In this document: one piece after another, positions 30,756-40,757 of the stretch
How the letters are laid out: every line of letters starts with the position of its first letter
How positions within the stretch are numbered: position 1 is the first letter of the stretch
Made by a program: the position numbers and the translations under genes
Notes under the pieces: generated by a model
The model's input: the letters and a program-made list of their open reading frames with translations, nothing else
What the model was told of the DNA's origin: nothing
The model's database searches: none
From: Thalassotalea sp. 1_MG-2023
GTDB lineage: Bacteria; Pseudomonadota; Gammaproteobacteria; Enterobacterales; Alteromonadaceae
NCBI RefSeq assembly: GCF_030546745.1
Contig: NZ_JAUOPD010000008.1
Location: forward strand, 1 to 64,000
Reading direction: 5' to 3'
Length of the DNA: 64,000 bases

Positions 30756-31310
30756 TTAATCCATTAAGTGTGGTTCTCTTACACGTTTTACCGCTCCTAC
30801 AAGCGAAATAGCTGCCCATGCAATTTCCAAAGCAAATACCGGTAGGTTCTGATCTTGCCAAAGCTGAGGTAACAGCACAATTGCCGCGTAGGCATTAAGT
30901 AATAAGTAAGCAAGATGATTCAACTTTTTACAACAAAAAAGTAAGTAACCTGCGGTAAAAGCATACGCTGAAGACCAACCCAGTAAGGCAATATTTATCA
31001 CGCCGCTAGCAATATACTGATAACAGAAGTAGCTCACGAAAACGAATAAGCCTAGATAAAAAAGACGCGTACTTGCCGGTATTTTATTGATTGGCCAATG
31101 ACGTAAAATGGCTAAACTAACCATTGCCCAAAAAGCATTAATAAATACTGCTTGATACGAACTTACCGCCAATGAACTGATGACCAACACCACGGCAGCC
31201 AGTAAATTACCACCGTAATAAATATTTGGCTTCCAATGTCGAACGAAAGAAATATAAGCATGATTAATTAAATAAAGTACTGTGCCTATCCAGCCTATTA
31301 ATACCAACAT
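30756..31310 (-). CDS. Small multi-pass inner-membrane protein (CBU_0592/YgjV-like)
   Basis: A 184-residue protein with about six hydrophobic segments (LVLIGWIGTVLYLINHAY, GGNLLAAVVLVISSLAVS, VFINAFWAMVSLAIL, and others). Small helical membrane proteins of the CBU_0592/YgjV type have such a layout; this resemblance is moderate. It overlaps the upstream periplasmic-binding gene by one base (TAATG) and is the last gene of a three-gene operon. No transport signature is seen and the function is unknown. Confidence 0.5.
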   Translation of the reverse strand: MLVLIGWIGTVLYLINHAYISFVRHWKPNIYYGGNLLAAVVLVISSLAVSSYQAVFINAFWAMVSLAILRHWPINKIPASTRLFYLGLFVFVSYFCYQYIASGVINIALLGWSSAYAFTAGYLLFCCKKLNHLAYLLLNAYAAIVLLPQLWQDQNLPVFALEIAWAAISLVGAVKRVREPHLMD

Positions 31311-32281
31311 TAAATTAACTCAATATGCATATTTCTAACGTACACTTCTTTACCCACTAGCGGCCCATTTAAAATGACCACTTTACTTACATCCATCATG
31401 TTCTTATAAATTCGGTCACTTTTAGACGGCTTTAACAACTTATTACTCCACTCTATCACTAACACTTTAGTGCCTTGTGCCAAGGTGTAAAAGGCTGCGT
31501 TTGCCGTTAAATCGGTTTGCGCTAAAATGGCAGGATATCCTTCAGAGGTAATTAATTTAGCAATGTCAGGTTCAAGCTCCAATTGCTCTGGCGACAAGGT
31601 AAAGCTTTGTAAGTCAGTGACTTGAGCAAGTAAACCATTTAACTGTTTTATTAAGGCATGACCTTGCGTGTTATTAGCTGCAATTAAATGTAAACTCTTA
31701 GTATCGCGAATATCCGTCAGCGGTTTTATCAATAATTTTTGTTCATTAAACTGATTATTTAAAATATAGTTCATCACACTTTCTGTCATCGGTAAATAAT
31801 CAATCTCACCCTCTAACAGTGCTTTTAGCGCAGTATCTTCATTGTTAAATATTTGCGCATCTGCGACTAACGTATCTATATTTTCACCATAACTATACCC
31901 TGCCACCTTTCCAACACGGTGCTCTGATAATCTTGCTTGATCAATTTGTTGATTATATTGCCGGTTAAAATAAATATGACTAGTTACCTGAAAAATGGGT
32001 GCAGAGTAAAGCACCTGTTTTGCACGTTCAGCGGTTTTAAAATAAGGAAAAGATGCTAACTTTTCTTGGCGAGAAACCTGCTGAAAGGCGAGATCATAGT
32101 TTTGTCTAAGCCAGGTTATTTCAGTATTATTTTGACTAAACACTTGCTCTAATAATGCAACTGCAGAACCAGCATGCTGCTCGCTAACGTAAGGTTGCCA
32201 AGGAGCAGTAGTGATCGTAATGTTATTAGCATTAGCGCTTTGCCAGAAAAACATCATCAAGATTAAGCAGAAATAACGCAT
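31310..32281 (-). CDS. Periplasmic solute-binding-type protein (SBP family 3-like)
   Basis: A 323-residue protein with a signal peptide (ending SANANN). It has the two-lobed type-3 solute-binding fold: ITTAPWQPYVSEQHAG at the start, FPYFKTAERAKQVLYSAPIFQ, the hinge region VGKVAGYSYGENIDTLVADAQ, and ALKALLEGEIDYLPMTESV. No ABC permease or ATPase is nearby, so it is an orphan binding protein, possibly a sensor. It begins one base after the stop of the gene at 32283 and overlaps the next gene. The ligand is unknown. Confidence 0.65.
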   Translation of the reverse strand: MRYFCLILMMFFWQSANANNITITTAPWQPYVSEQHAGSAVALLEQVFSQNNTEITWLRQNYDLAFQQVSRQEKLASFPYFKTAERAKQVLYSAPIFQVTSHIYFNRQYNQQIDQARLSEHRVGKVAGYSYGENIDTLVADAQIFNNEDTALKALLEGEIDYLPMTESVMNYILNNQFNEQKLLIKPLTDIRDTKSLHLIAANNTQGHALIKQLNGLLAQVTDLQSFTLSPEQLELEPDIAKLITSEGYPAILAQTDLTANAAFYTLAQGTKVLVIEWSNKLLKPSKSDRIYKNMMDVSKVVILNGPLVGKEVYVRNMHIELI

Positions 32282-32282
32282 G

Positions 32283-33500
32283 CTATTTTCCTTTCATTAC
32301 TTTATAGAGAATGACCAACGCGAACGTTAACCCAAAACCAAACGAAAACATGATATCTGCATCAATTTCAGCAATGAACTCTAAGAAGAACGAGCGATTA
32401 TCATCGTTATAATCAAGCGCCGGTCGCGACATCATTTCGCGGCTAAATTCTGTTAAATATAATGACAATTCAAAAACAGCAAAAAAACTAAGCGTCACCA
32501 GCAGTAAATCTGTCATAACGGTACTTCGTTCACGCCGTTTATTGTCTGACTCTTCCAGCCTTGCCGAACAAATTTCGATCATTCTCTGACCATTTGCAGC
32601 TACTTCGTTAAAGTCCCAACTGGTTAAAATATCGTCTAACAATTTTCGCTTAAAGCGATTTAAAAACTTCTTATGTTCATGCAAATCAATTAAATGTAAC
32701 CTTGTGACAACTCGCGCAAAAGACAGTTTCTCTTGAGTTTTGGCTAAATTATTGGCGTTATATGCACTATCAATTGCCTGTTTAAGCAGTTGATTACAAT
32801 TTTCTTGGGCAGTGTAATAATACTGGGCCAGTACCATGGTATTTACCCGCAGATCTTCATGCGTTTTACTGCCATCAACAATTACGTATTGTAACCAAGT
32901 AATGGAGTAATCTCGCTCACCACGAATTATTGCTTCAGCATCTTGTGGTGTTTGAGTGTCTTTTAACCAAGTTCGAATTAATGCCTGAATATTAACATCT
33001 TTAATTTGAGTATTTTCTAACATTAAAAAGCGAGCGATCCAATGGATATCTGCCTTTTCTGGCATACTGCTTAAGCGAAGCATTTTATTTTTATCGTTGG
33101 GAATTAAGTGCTCAAGCTCAGTTAAAAACGTTTGATATACATTATCGATTTCTTGCTTGGTTTGCGCTTGGCATTGTTCAGATATTTGCTCGGCGGATAA
33201 CGACGCATCGAATAAAATATCAAGCTCAGCAATGGCAACATTATTAGGAAATAAGTGCAAAATAACCGGAGATAGTGACTCGTTGTGCCAAGTTAATATT
33301 CTAATATCTCGCGCATCGTTATCGATAGTATTATAGTCATGCTCAACCTCGGGTTGGTTAAGTGCACGGCAATGCTCATTACTCGCCGCGATTTCATGAA
33401 TAAGTTCAAGGTATTTGGTGCTGGATTGATCAACCCCGATAGTGACACTTAACGGCACATAAAGCGGTGATACGGTTTTAATGGTGATTTGGTTGCTCAT
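32283..33500 (-). CDS. Hypothetical protein with a C-terminal pair of membrane segments
   Basis: A 405-residue protein of no recognised family. The first 330 residues are soluble-looking and acidic (LDILFDASLSAEQIS, QEIDNVYQTFLTELEHLIP, SFARVVTRLHLIDLHEHKKFLN). They are followed by two hydrophobic segments near residues 340-362 (TDLLLVTLSFFAVFELSLYL) and 385-402 (MFSFGFGLTFALVILYK). The shape recalls CorA-type channels, but the GMN motif is absent. It starts its own operon with the solute-binding-type gene and the small membrane protein. There is no direct evidence of function. Confidence 0.45.
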   Translation of the reverse strand: MSNQITIKTVSPLYVPLSVTIGVDQSSTKYLELIHEIAASNEHCRALNQPEVEHDYNTIDNDARDIRILTWHNESLSPVILHLFPNNVAIAELDILFDASLSAEQISEQCQAQTKQEIDNVYQTFLTELEHLIPNDKNKMLRLSSMPEKADIHWIARFLMLENTQIKDVNIQALIRTWLKDTQTPQDAEAIIRGERDYSITWLQYVIVDGSKTHEDLRVNTMVLAQYYYTAQENCNQLLKQAIDSAYNANNLAKTQEKLSFARVVTRLHLIDLHEHKKFLNRFKRKLLDDILTSWDFNEVAANGQRMIEICSARLEESDNKRRERSTVMTDLLLVTLSFFAVFELSLYLTEFSREMMSRPALDYNDDNRSFFLEFIAEIDADIMFSFGFGLTFALVILYKVMKGK

Positions 33501-33630
33501 TGTTATGTTTCTTAAATCAGGCCGAGCATCATAGCTTTGAGCATATCACTAGCTCTTAATCTTAACAAGAACAGAAACTTACATTAATATAACTGCGCCC
33601 CATACTGGTTGTTTTTGAGTCTTTTTCACT

Positions 33631-33662
33631 AAAATGCCAGCTTTAAAACAAGCTGGCATTTT
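33631..33662 (-). terminator. Terminator of btuB
   Basis: A perfect 13-base inverted repeat, AAAATGCCAGCTT and its complement, with a six-base loop, lies 55 bases after the btuB stop. The outer A/T pairs supply a short T-run on either strand. Confidence 0.85.
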
Positions 33663-33716
33663 CATACTTCATGGTGTTATTCAGTAAAAACCAAACCTGT
33701 AACAAACAGGTATTTA

Positions 33717-35561
33717 TTAATTCTGATAACTAACCCCTAAATATACCGTTCTATCTTGCGAGAAATAACCATTTATGGTGTTGTATTGTTCATTAAAGGC
33801 ATTATTTATTTTCGCTTCAACTTTAAATTTATCTGTAATTGCATAACTAGTGCCTAGATTAATCAATTGATAGCTATCTAGTTTGACTTTGCCAACACCC
33901 CAAACATTATCATACCTTTTACCTTTGTACTGCCACTCAACGTAAACATCTGCGTCAGCAATATCAGTACTGAACTTATAATTGGCAGATTCCTTAGCTC
34001 GACGAATAAGTTGATCATTTGTAGCAGCATCTTCAGCCTCAACATAACTCGCATTGAATTCATGTGTACCGTGACTTGCTGGGTATTTTAAACCAAGTTC
34101 AGCACCTTGAATTTCAACTTTATCAACGTTACCCGGCATTTTTATGCCGTCATTATTTACCGCACCATCCCACAGAATTAAATTTTCAACATCTGTTTGG
34201 TGTAAATTGAATGAAGCCGCAACACTGCCAAATTGGCTAATAATATTAAACTCAATGGAATCAGATGTTTCTGAGACTAAGTTTTCATTACCCATAGATC
34301 CCCAACTTAGTGGGTAGTATAAATCATTAAAGGTGGGGGCTTTAAAACCCGAGCCTGCTGATAAAACCAAACGCGTAGCCTCACTGACTTGATACCCTAC
34401 ACTGGCATTATAAGTAGTTTCAGAATCAACATCTTCAACATCATCATAACGAGCAGCTAGCTCATAGGTTAACGCATCTTGGTTATATACGGTATGAGCA
34501 AAATAACCTGAAACATCACGCTGATTGGTATTAAACTCATTTGTACCGCGTACCTCTTCATCATAAAAGTCAGCACCTACATTTAACTTCCATTGGCGAG
34601 TAAGTTCAGTATGGTTTATCAATGAAAGTTGGCCTCGACGAGTGTCAAAAACACTACCATCAGGCTTCTCAAAAGTATTGCCATAATTAATATTAGAGGT
34701 TCGACTTTGACCGACAGAAAATTGAGTTCGGTTATTATGCCCATTGATGTTCGATGAATAGATAGCACCAATATTCCAGACGTAATTGTTAACATCTGAT
34801 TTATTTTGATAGCTGCTATCGTATTCTGTTTCACCATGTTCAACTTGTGCTAACCAAGTCAACATTAACGCATTGCTCACTTGCTGTTGCCCATTAACCG
34901 CAAGTGAATCATAACGAAAACCATCATCATCGGTTTCACTGTCATCTTTGACATCAAAGCCATCGCTTTCTTCATGGCTAACACTAACACTGGTAGAGCC
35001 ATCACCGTGCTTGAGGCCAATACCGGCGCTATATTTTCGGTAGCTATCGCTACCAAAAGTGGCATTGGCAAAATGTTCACCGCCATCAACCTTGCGGGTA
35101 AAAATTTGTATCACACCGCCAATGGCATCTGAGCCCCATAGTGCTGCACGCGGGCCTTTCACGACCTCAATACGTTCAATTAGTTCTGGGGCAATTTCAT
35201 TCAAATTGGTTGAACCTAGCGTTGCTGAACCAATTCGCACGCCGTTTAATAGCACTAAAGTATGATCCGAATTACTACCACGCATATACACAGAAGAGTT
35301 TTGGCCTCTGCCACCATTTGCAGAAATATCAATACCAGATACAGTCGCTAATAATTCTAGCACCGATTTAGCCTGAATTTTTTCAATCTCTGCTCGCGTA
35401 ATAACTACTTGTGAGACTAAAACGTCTTCAGCACTTGATGCGGCACGATTTGCAGTAACTAAAATTTGCTCATCGGTTTGATAACCAGAAGTTTCAGCAA
35501 ACGATGTTGATGAAAGTGAAAGTGCAGCTGAAATAGACGCTGCGATAAGTTTATGTTTCAT
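33717..35561 (-). CDS. btuB: Vitamin B12 outer-membrane receptor, TonB-dependent
   Basis: A 614-residue receptor with a signal peptide, the plug (DEQILVTANRAASSAEDVLVSQVVITRAEIE, VLLNGVRIGSATLGSTNLNEIAPELIERIEVVKGPRAALWGSDAIGGVIQIFT) and a beta-barrel ending VYLGVSYQN. The size and plug match BtuB, and a cobalamin riboswitch stands directly upstream. The start is at the ATG at 35561, with a good GAGGAAAAC ribosome site; an upstream in-frame start (35585) adds eight odd residues and is rejected. It takes up corrinoids for the adjacent btu/cob operon and is repressed by B12 through the riboswitch. Confidence 0.92.
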   Translation of the reverse strand: MKHKLIAASISAALSLSSTSFAETSGYQTDEQILVTANRAASSAEDVLVSQVVITRAEIEKIQAKSVLELLATVSGIDISANGGRGQNSSVYMRGSNSDHTLVLLNGVRIGSATLGSTNLNEIAPELIERIEVVKGPRAALWGSDAIGGVIQIFTRKVDGGEHFANATFGSDSYRKYSAGIGLKHGDGSTSVSVSHEESDGFDVKDDSETDDDGFRYDSLAVNGQQQVSNALMLTWLAQVEHGETEYDSSYQNKSDVNNYVWNIGAIYSSNINGHNNRTQFSVGQSRTSNINYGNTFEKPDGSVFDTRRGQLSLINHTELTRQWKLNVGADFYDEEVRGTNEFNTNQRDVSGYFAHTVYNQDALTYELAARYDDVEDVDSETTYNASVGYQVSEATRLVLSAGSGFKAPTFNDLYYPLSWGSMGNENLVSETSDSIEFNIISQFGSVAASFNLHQTDVENLILWDGAVNNDGIKMPGNVDKVEIQGAELGLKYPASHGTHEFNASYVEAEDAATNDQLIRRAKESANYKFSTDIADADVYVEWQYKGKRYDNVWGVGKVKLDSYQLINLGTSYAITDKFKVEAKINNAFNEQYNTINGYFSQDRTVYLGVSYQN

Positions 35562-35611
35562 GTTTTCCTCGCCACCTGAGCCCACCGCTCAGGTAAAACT
35601 AAGTTAAAAAT

Positions 35612-35745
35612 TTAGGCCGGTCTCCGGGCTTCTAGGCGATAAAAGTAAGCGTACTTTGTATCGTCAGTTTACCGTTGCGGGGGCAGCACAAGAGTTTCAC
35701 TTGTTTCCCTTCTTACTTAGTTTGTGACTAAGTGCCTAAACTTAT
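35612..35745 (-). ncRNA. Cobalamin riboswitch controlling btuB
   Basis: Read on the minus strand, the region holds GAAGGGAA (starting near 35713), CTGCCCCCGCAACGGTAA and the B12 box GAAGCCCGGAGACCGGCC (35632-35615), in the order expected for a cobalamin riboswitch. It lies about 50 bases upstream of the btuB start and would limit translation or transcription when adenosylcobalamin binds. Confidence 0.88.
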
Positions 35746-35790
35746 TATGTACTGATCGTTATGATCAGAGGTTCGTATACCACGATTGAT

Positions 35791-36642
35791 TTAGTCAACG
35801 GTGGCGTTTAAATCTCGCTGTTTATCAATTAATTGGCAAAGCGATGCTAATTCTTTAATAGAGCGCGATGTCATGCGATACAACATATCGGCGTTAGGGT
35901 TAATAAACGCATTATGTTTAACCGCGGGTATTTCTGACCATTGTTGCCAATCAATTTTATCTGGAGATTGATGACCATGAGACGATGGCTGAATAATTAT
36001 TTCAGGTGACTTTACAATCACTTGCTCAATGTTTATTTGCGGGTAGTCTGTTTTGCTATCAACAAAAGGGTTAGTTGCTCCGCATACCTTTATTTGTTGT
36101 TGTAACCACGCATTTTTTGCAATTGTCGTTAACGGCCTAGGCCATAGTTCATAAAAAACCGAAATCGGTTCAGCGCCTTGATAATCAGCACGAATCTTTG
36201 CTAAATCCGCTAGGTAATCATCCGCTTTTTCATTAGCAATTTTAGTTAAACCTGTCCATTGCCCTAAATCTCTTAACTCTTGTGCTACATCTTCAAGCAC
36301 AAGCGGATTTGAATACACGATTGGAATGCCGAACGAGGCTAACCGAGCTAAATCTTCACTTGGATTACCCGTTTTCCAAGCAATAATAAGATCTGGATTT
36401 GTCGCTAGCACTTTCTCAATACTTAATGCGGCATAATTACCGATACGAGGAATACTTTTAGCTTGCTCTGGAAAATCAGCATGATCGGTAGTACCGATGA
36501 TACGATCCCCTGCACCTATTTGATAAAGGTTTTCAACAATATGCGGTGCTAGCGCAATGATTCGATGAGCCGGTTTATCTAGCGTATTGGCAATACTTGC
36601 CGCACTGATAAACCAAAGCAATGTAAAGACATACTTTGCCAT
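35791..36642 (-). CDS. btuF: Periplasmic corrinoid-binding protein
   Basis: A 283-residue periplasmic binding protein (signal peptide MAKYVFTLLWFISAASIAN) of the helical-backbone cobalamin/siderophore type: RIIALAPHIVENLYQIGAGDRIIGTTDHADFP, NPDLIIAWKTGNPSEDLARL, IFVDSK-like CGATNPFVDSKTDYPQINIEQV. It would hand corrinoids to BtuC-BtuD. The ATG at 36642 is preferred: GGTGATCC lies six bases upstream, while the longer TTG/GTG alternatives overlap the cobO stop. It is the last gene of the operon that starts at the riboswitch near 43830. Confidence 0.88.
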   Translation of the reverse strand: MAKYVFTLLWFISAASIANTLDKPAHRIIALAPHIVENLYQIGAGDRIIGTTDHADFPEQAKSIPRIGNYAALSIEKVLATNPDLIIAWKTGNPSEDLARLASFGIPIVYSNPLVLEDVAQELRDLGQWTGLTKIANEKADDYLADLAKIRADYQGAEPISVFYELWPRPLTTIAKNAWLQQQIKVCGATNPFVDSKTDYPQINIEQVIVKSPEIIIQPSSHGHQSPDKIDWQQWSEIPAVKHNAFINPNADMLYRMTSRSIKELASLCQLIDKQRDLNATVD

Positions 36643-36647
36643 AAGGA

Positions 36648-37250
36648 TCACCAATCAATCCCTTTTTGCACTTTAATTCCAGCTTCAAAGGCATGCTTTT
36701 GAGATTGTACTTCCGAAACAGTATCAGCCATTTCAGTTAATCGGCGATGTGCAGCTCTGCCTGTTACAATGACATGTTGACCTTCAGGTCTGTTAGCGAT
36801 GGCATCAAGCACTTCATCAATATCAAGGTATCGATAACTCAGCATATAGGTTAATTCATCTAGCAAAATAGTTTGAATGCTAGGGTCTGCTAGCAATTTT
36901 TTAGCCTCTTGCCACACTTTTTCAGCAGCCGCCATATCAGCTTCTTTATTTTGAGTTTCCCAAGTGAATCCTGTTTTCATGACATAAAACGGTACACCCA
37001 GTTTTTCTAATAGATTTCGTTCACCACAATCCCAAGTGCCTTTAATAAATTGGCATACAGCGGCAGTTAATCCATGGCCAACGCTACGAGTTATCATGCC
37101 AAAACCAGAGGTAGACTTTCCTTTGCCATTACCTGTTATTACCAATAATAAACCTTTATCGTCTTGAGCTGCGGCAATACGTGCGTCTACTTTTTCTTTT
37201 AGTTTTTGTTGACGTGCTTTATGTTTATCTTGTTTGTCTTGTTCATTCAT
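36648..37250 (-). CDS. cobO: Corrinoid adenosyltransferase (CobO/BtuR)
   Basis: A 200-residue CobA/CobO/BtuR-type enzyme that adenosylates cob(I)alamin or cob(I)inamide. The P-loop [16 protein letters not shown] is near residue 40, followed by [30 protein letters not shown] and [15 protein letters not shown], all typical. The N-terminus [20 protein letters not shown] is a charged helix found in the family. It overlaps cobQ by eight bases. Confidence 0.92.
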   Translation of the reverse strand: MNEQDKQDKHKARQQKLKEKVDARIAAAQDDKGLLLVITGNGKGKSTSGFGMITRSVGHGLTAAVCQFIKGTWDCGERNLLEKLGVPFYVMKTGFTWETQNKEADMAAAEKVWQEAKKLLADPSIQTILLDELTYMLSYRYLDIDEVLDAIANRPEGQHVIVTGRAAHRRLTEMADTVSEVQSQKHAFEAGIKVQKGIDW

Positions 37251-38730
37251 GGTGCTGTCTCCAATGGGTTAATGCGTTTTCTATTTTATCTAATGCGAGG
37301 TATTGCTCGCATGTGTCGGCTAATCGTTCTATGGCGTGTTCTTGTATATCTTCTAATGATGTTGCTGCTGAAATTGTCACTTGGCACCATGAAGCAAGTT
37401 GTTCGATGGCATTTTTACTATCCCAGATGCCATGTAAATAACCACCAGCGATTTGTTGATCATCGCTTATAATGCCTTGAGCGTTCCCTTCTATTGTCAT
37501 CAAGGGGGGTAAATCAGCTAAATAGGTTGTTTCACCTAAGTGAATTTCATAACCTTTAATGGTTTTATTTAACCCCGCTAAATGCAATATCGCTTGCCGA
37601 TTAGCCAGTGTTTTTCGTGGTTGTAAAATCGTGGTAATCGGTAACAAGCCTAGCCCTTCACTGATACCCGCTTTGCCTTCTAAGCCAAGCGGGTCATTAA
37701 TATGTTGGCCTAACATCTGAAAACCACCACAAATACCAAACACCTTACCGCCATAGCGTAAGTGTGTATTAATTTGTTGATCCCAGCCTTGTGCTTTGAT
37801 AAACGCTAAGTCTTCACGGGTATTTTTACTACCCGCCAAAATAATAAGATCTGCCGCTGGTAACGGTGAATTAACAACTTCAGACGCATAGACAAAGGTT
37901 AAGTCTATTTCAGGGTGTACTCTCAACGCATCAAAATCATTATGGTTACTCATTCTAGGCGTTACTGGCACAATCACTTTTAATTGGGTGTTTGCTATGT
38001 TTTGAACATTATCTACCGCGTCTTCGGCAGCAATATGTAATCCATGAATATAAGGAAGCACACCTAAAACAGGCTTGTTGGTATAGTTTTCTAGCCATTG
38101 TAACCCTGGTTCTAATAACGAAAGATCACCACGAAAACGATTGATCACAAAGCCAATAACACGTTGTTGCTCGCTTTCGCTTAATAGCGCTAAAGTGCCA
38201 ACTAAGTGAGCAAACACACCGCCTTTATCAATATCTGCAATTAAAATAACCGGGCAGTCTGCTGCTTCGGCAAAGCCCATGTTCGCAATATCCCCTTCAC
38301 GAAGGTTGATCTCTGCGGGGCTACCTGCGCCTTCTACTACAATACGTGTATAATTTTTTTCTAATCGCGTATGTGAATCCATCACCGCGTTAAAAGCAAT
38401 TTTTTTATAATCATGATACTGATCAGCATTCATGCTTTCAAAAACTTGACCATGAATGATAACTTGCGCATTTTTGTCAGATTGTGGCTTTAATAATATC
38501 GGATTAAAATCTACTGACAACGGTACATTGGCGGCATGCGCTTGCACCGCTTGGGCACGACCTATTTCGCCACCGTCTTGCGTTACCGCACTATTTAACG
38601 CCATGTTTTGGGGTTTAAACGGTGCAACATGTAAACCTTGCCGCGCATAAATTCGACATAGTGCTGCAACCAATGTTGTTTTACCGGCATCGCTAGTTGT
38701 GCCTTGTACCATTAAGGTTTTTGCCGGCAT
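37243..38730 (-). CDS. cobQ: Cobyric acid synthase (glutamine amidotransferase)
   Basis: A 495-residue CobQ/CbiP protein. The N-terminal ATPase half has [23 protein letters not shown] and [21 protein letters not shown]. The C-terminal glutamine amidotransferase has the nucleophile cysteine in [18 protein letters not shown] and a His in [10 protein letters not shown]. It amidates four side chains of cobyrinic acid a,c-diamide. In this operon no other ring-synthesis gene or cbiB is seen, so its place may be remodelling of partly amidated corrinoids. It overlaps cobC by one base (TAATG). Confidence 0.9.
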   Translation of the reverse strand: MPAKTLMVQGTTSDAGKTTLVAALCRIYARQGLHVAPFKPQNMALNSAVTQDGGEIGRAQAVQAHAANVPLSVDFNPILLKPQSDKNAQVIIHGQVFESMNADQYHDYKKIAFNAVMDSHTRLEKNYTRIVVEGAGSPAEINLREGDIANMGFAEAADCPVILIADIDKGGVFAHLVGTLALLSESEQQRVIGFVINRFRGDLSLLEPGLQWLENYTNKPVLGVLPYIHGLHIAAEDAVDNVQNIANTQLKVIVPVTPRMSNHNDFDALRVHPEIDLTFVYASEVVNSPLPAADLIILAGSKNTREDLAFIKAQGWDQQINTHLRYGGKVFGICGGFQMLGQHINDPLGLEGKAGISEGLGLLPITTILQPRKTLANRQAILHLAGLNKTIKGYEIHLGETTYLADLPPLMTIEGNAQGIISDDQQIAGGYLHGIWDSKNAIEQLASWCQVTISAATSLEDIQEHAIERLADTCEQYLALDKIENALTHWRQHHE

Positions 38731-39410
38731 TACCGTGCCTCCATAATAAAGTCAGGCAATGATGCGCTATTATCAAGACTATGTTCATGCATAGGCCGAG
38801 CAATGTACTTAACCCGACACTGATGTGCTTTGATGTGAATTTTAGTTAAGCTGCCGTAACCAATCGACAGTTGTGTATACCACAATGGATTTCGCACATT
38901 AAGGTTCAACACTGCTGCCAAAATCATCCGGATAACTCCCCCATGGCAAACCACTAAGAGGTCGTCTTGTTGCTGGCTAGCTTGTTGCACTATCGCTTGC
39001 CATGCTTGATTAACGCGATAGGAAAAACCCGTGAGCAATTCTGCTTCTGGTAAAGGGTGCTGCACCGGATCTCGCCAAAATTTTTCTAACGGTTGCCATT
39101 GTTCAACCTGCTGATAGATATCGTCAAAGGCAATACCATCGTAACGACCAAAATACATTTCTTGCATGGCGGGTTCAATGCTCGGTGCTGGTAATGATAA
39201 CGCCTGAGTAAGTTCTATCGCTAAGGTTTTACAACGTATTAACGGAGAACTAATAACATGCGAACATTTGCCCGCACGTTTTTGTTCATACGCTTTAAAT
39301 TGTCTCACTAATTGTTGATTTTCATCATCACTAACAGCAACATCAGTTGTGCCATAAAGTGCAGCTTGACCTTGTACCTTTCCGTGTCTTAGTAATATAA
39401 CGTTAGCCAC
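38730..39410 (-). CDS. cobC: Histidine phosphatase, alpha-ribazole phosphatase-like
   Basis: A 226-residue member of the phosphoglycerate-mutase-like family: ILLRHGKV with the catalytic histidine at the start, [37 protein letters not shown] and [16 protein letters not shown]. Placed in the corrinoid operon it fits CobC, which dephosphorylates alpha-ribazole phosphate or cobalamin phosphate at the end of the nucleotide-loop pathway. It overlaps cobU by eight bases. Confidence 0.85.
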   Translation of the reverse strand: MANVILLRHGKVQGQAALYGTTDVAVSDDENQQLVRQFKAYEQKRAGKCSHVISSPLIRCKTLAIELTQALSLPAPSIEPAMQEMYFGRYDGIAFDDIYQQVEQWQPLEKFWRDPVQHPLPEAELLTGFSYRVNQAWQAIVQQASQQQDDLLVVCHGGVIRMILAAVLNLNVRNPLWYTQLSIGYGSLTKIHIKAHQCRVKYIARPMHEHSLDNSASLPDFIMEAR

Positions 39411-39966
39411 TAACTGCTCCTTTTAGGGTTAGCGGTATTCCTGCCGTCACTAAAGTTACTTGATCTGCGATCTTCGCCACCTTCTGATTTAGCCAACCAG
39501 CATGATCAACGAATAATCTCGATTGCTCTCCCATAGGCACAACGCCAAGCCCTACTTCATTGGCTACCGCCACCATTGTTAACCGTGATTGATGTGCTGA
39601 TAACGCTAGGATTAATTGCTCAATAGCCTGTGATAATAGTTGTGTCTTTTTTTGACGAGTATTCTCTTTACTCTCAACGCTCATTAATATATTCGTTAAC
39701 CATAATGTTAAGCAGTCAATTAACACCACGCTATTATCAGGTAGCTTTTGCAATACGTGGTCGATGTGTATGGGAGATTCACATAACTGCCAATGCTGAG
39801 ATAACCTATCTTGTTGATGTTTTTCAATTCTTTCTATCATCTCATCATCATAGGCTTGTGCTGTCGCCAAGTAATACCGTGAAGCATCAGCAAATTGATT
39901 GATTATCCATTGCTCTGAAAAACGGGACTTTCCACTGCGCGCACCGCCAAGCACCAAATGGATCAT
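39403..39966 (-). CDS. cobU: Adenosylcobinamide kinase / phosphate guanylyltransferase
   Basis: A 187-residue CobU/CobP enzyme: P-loop MIHLVLGGARSGKSRFSEQW at the start, YYLATAQAYDDEMIERIEKHQQDR with the guanylated histidine region, VVLIDCLTLWLTNIL and VAVANEVGLGVVPMGEQSRLFVD. It phosphorylates adenosylcobinamide and activates it with GTP. It overlaps cobS by four bases (ATGA), supporting translational coupling. Confidence 0.92.
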   Translation of the reverse strand: MIHLVLGGARSGKSRFSEQWIINQFADASRYYLATAQAYDDEMIERIEKHQQDRLSQHWQLCESPIHIDHVLQKLPDNSVVLIDCLTLWLTNILMSVESKENTRQKKTQLLSQAIEQLILALSAHQSRLTMVAVANEVGLGVVPMGEQSRLFVDHAGWLNQKVAKIADQVTLVTAGIPLTLKGAVSG

Positions 39967-40757
39967 TGCGCACCGCCAATAGCAAAAGCGACAATTAACA
40001 TATAGATAATTAACTCAGTAAGTTGTTGGCAAGCGCCTAAACAGTCGCCAGTAAAACCTTCAATACGCGCGATTAACCAACGTCGAAACACAGCACGAAA
40101 GATAAGCAGGGTAAACACTAATACGATCACAAAGGTCAAAGAGAAAAGCGTATAGGGTATAAACAACAATGGCAGCGTGCCAATTAACATCACCAGCAAA
40201 CAATCTTTTTGGCTCTGTTGCTGTGCCAATGGTTTACTTTTACTACTCAAGTCTTCACTGACGTAAGGAGTATCAGCAATAAGACTTGCCGCTATGGCTC
40301 TGGAAAAAGCATGAGCAAAAAATAGTGAAAAAAGCATAAGTTCTGCATGCGCGATATGCACCAATAAAACGTACTTTAATAACATAACCAAGAATAGGCT
40401 GATTGCTCCATAAGTACCTAAACGGCTATCTTTCATAATAGCGAGCCGAGAAGAAACGGTATATCCTCCGCCAATACCGTCTGCCATGTCGGCTAAACCA
40501 TCTTCATGAAACGCGCCAGTAAGCAAAACACTGACAATTAATAATAAAACAACCGATAAATCAATTGGAAAAAACGTAATTAATCCACTGAACACCACAC
40601 TTAAAATGGCGGCAACTACTAACCCCACTAATGAAAAATAGCGCGTAGCTTGATTCAGATCAGATTCTTGAAAATCAGCAATATTACCCACAGGAATTCG
40701 GGTAAAAAACTGACAAGCAAGCCTAAACAAACGCCATTGTTTGCTGGTGTTTAGCAT
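39963..40757 (-). CDS. cobS: Adenosylcobinamide-GDP ribazoletransferase (cobalamin synthase)
   Basis: A 264-residue polytopic membrane enzyme with about six hydrophobic segments. The family core FHEDGLADMADGIGGGYTVSSRLAIMKDSRLGTYGAISLFLVML is present, with the acidic metal-binding motif EDGLADMADG. It joins adenosylcobinamide-GDP with alpha-ribazole(-phosphate). The start follows the cobT stop directly (TAATG). Confidence 0.92.
   Translation of the reverse strand: MLNTSKQWRLFRLACQFFTRIPVGNIADFQESDLNQATRYFSLVGLVVAAILSVVFSGLITFFPIDLSVVLLLIVSVLLTGAFHEDGLADMADGIGGGYTVSSRLAIMKDSRLGTYGAISLFLVMLLKYVLLVHIAHAELMLFSLFFAHAFSRAIAASLIADTPYVSEDLSSKSKPLAQQQSQKDCLLVMLIGTLPLLFIPYTLFSLTFVIVLVFTLLIFRAVFRRWLIARIEGFTGDCLGACQQLTELIIYMLIVAFAIGGAQ

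Noticed and set aside
32283-33500. CorA-type magnesium channel
   Set aside because: Two C-terminal membrane segments fit, but the GMN signature is missing.
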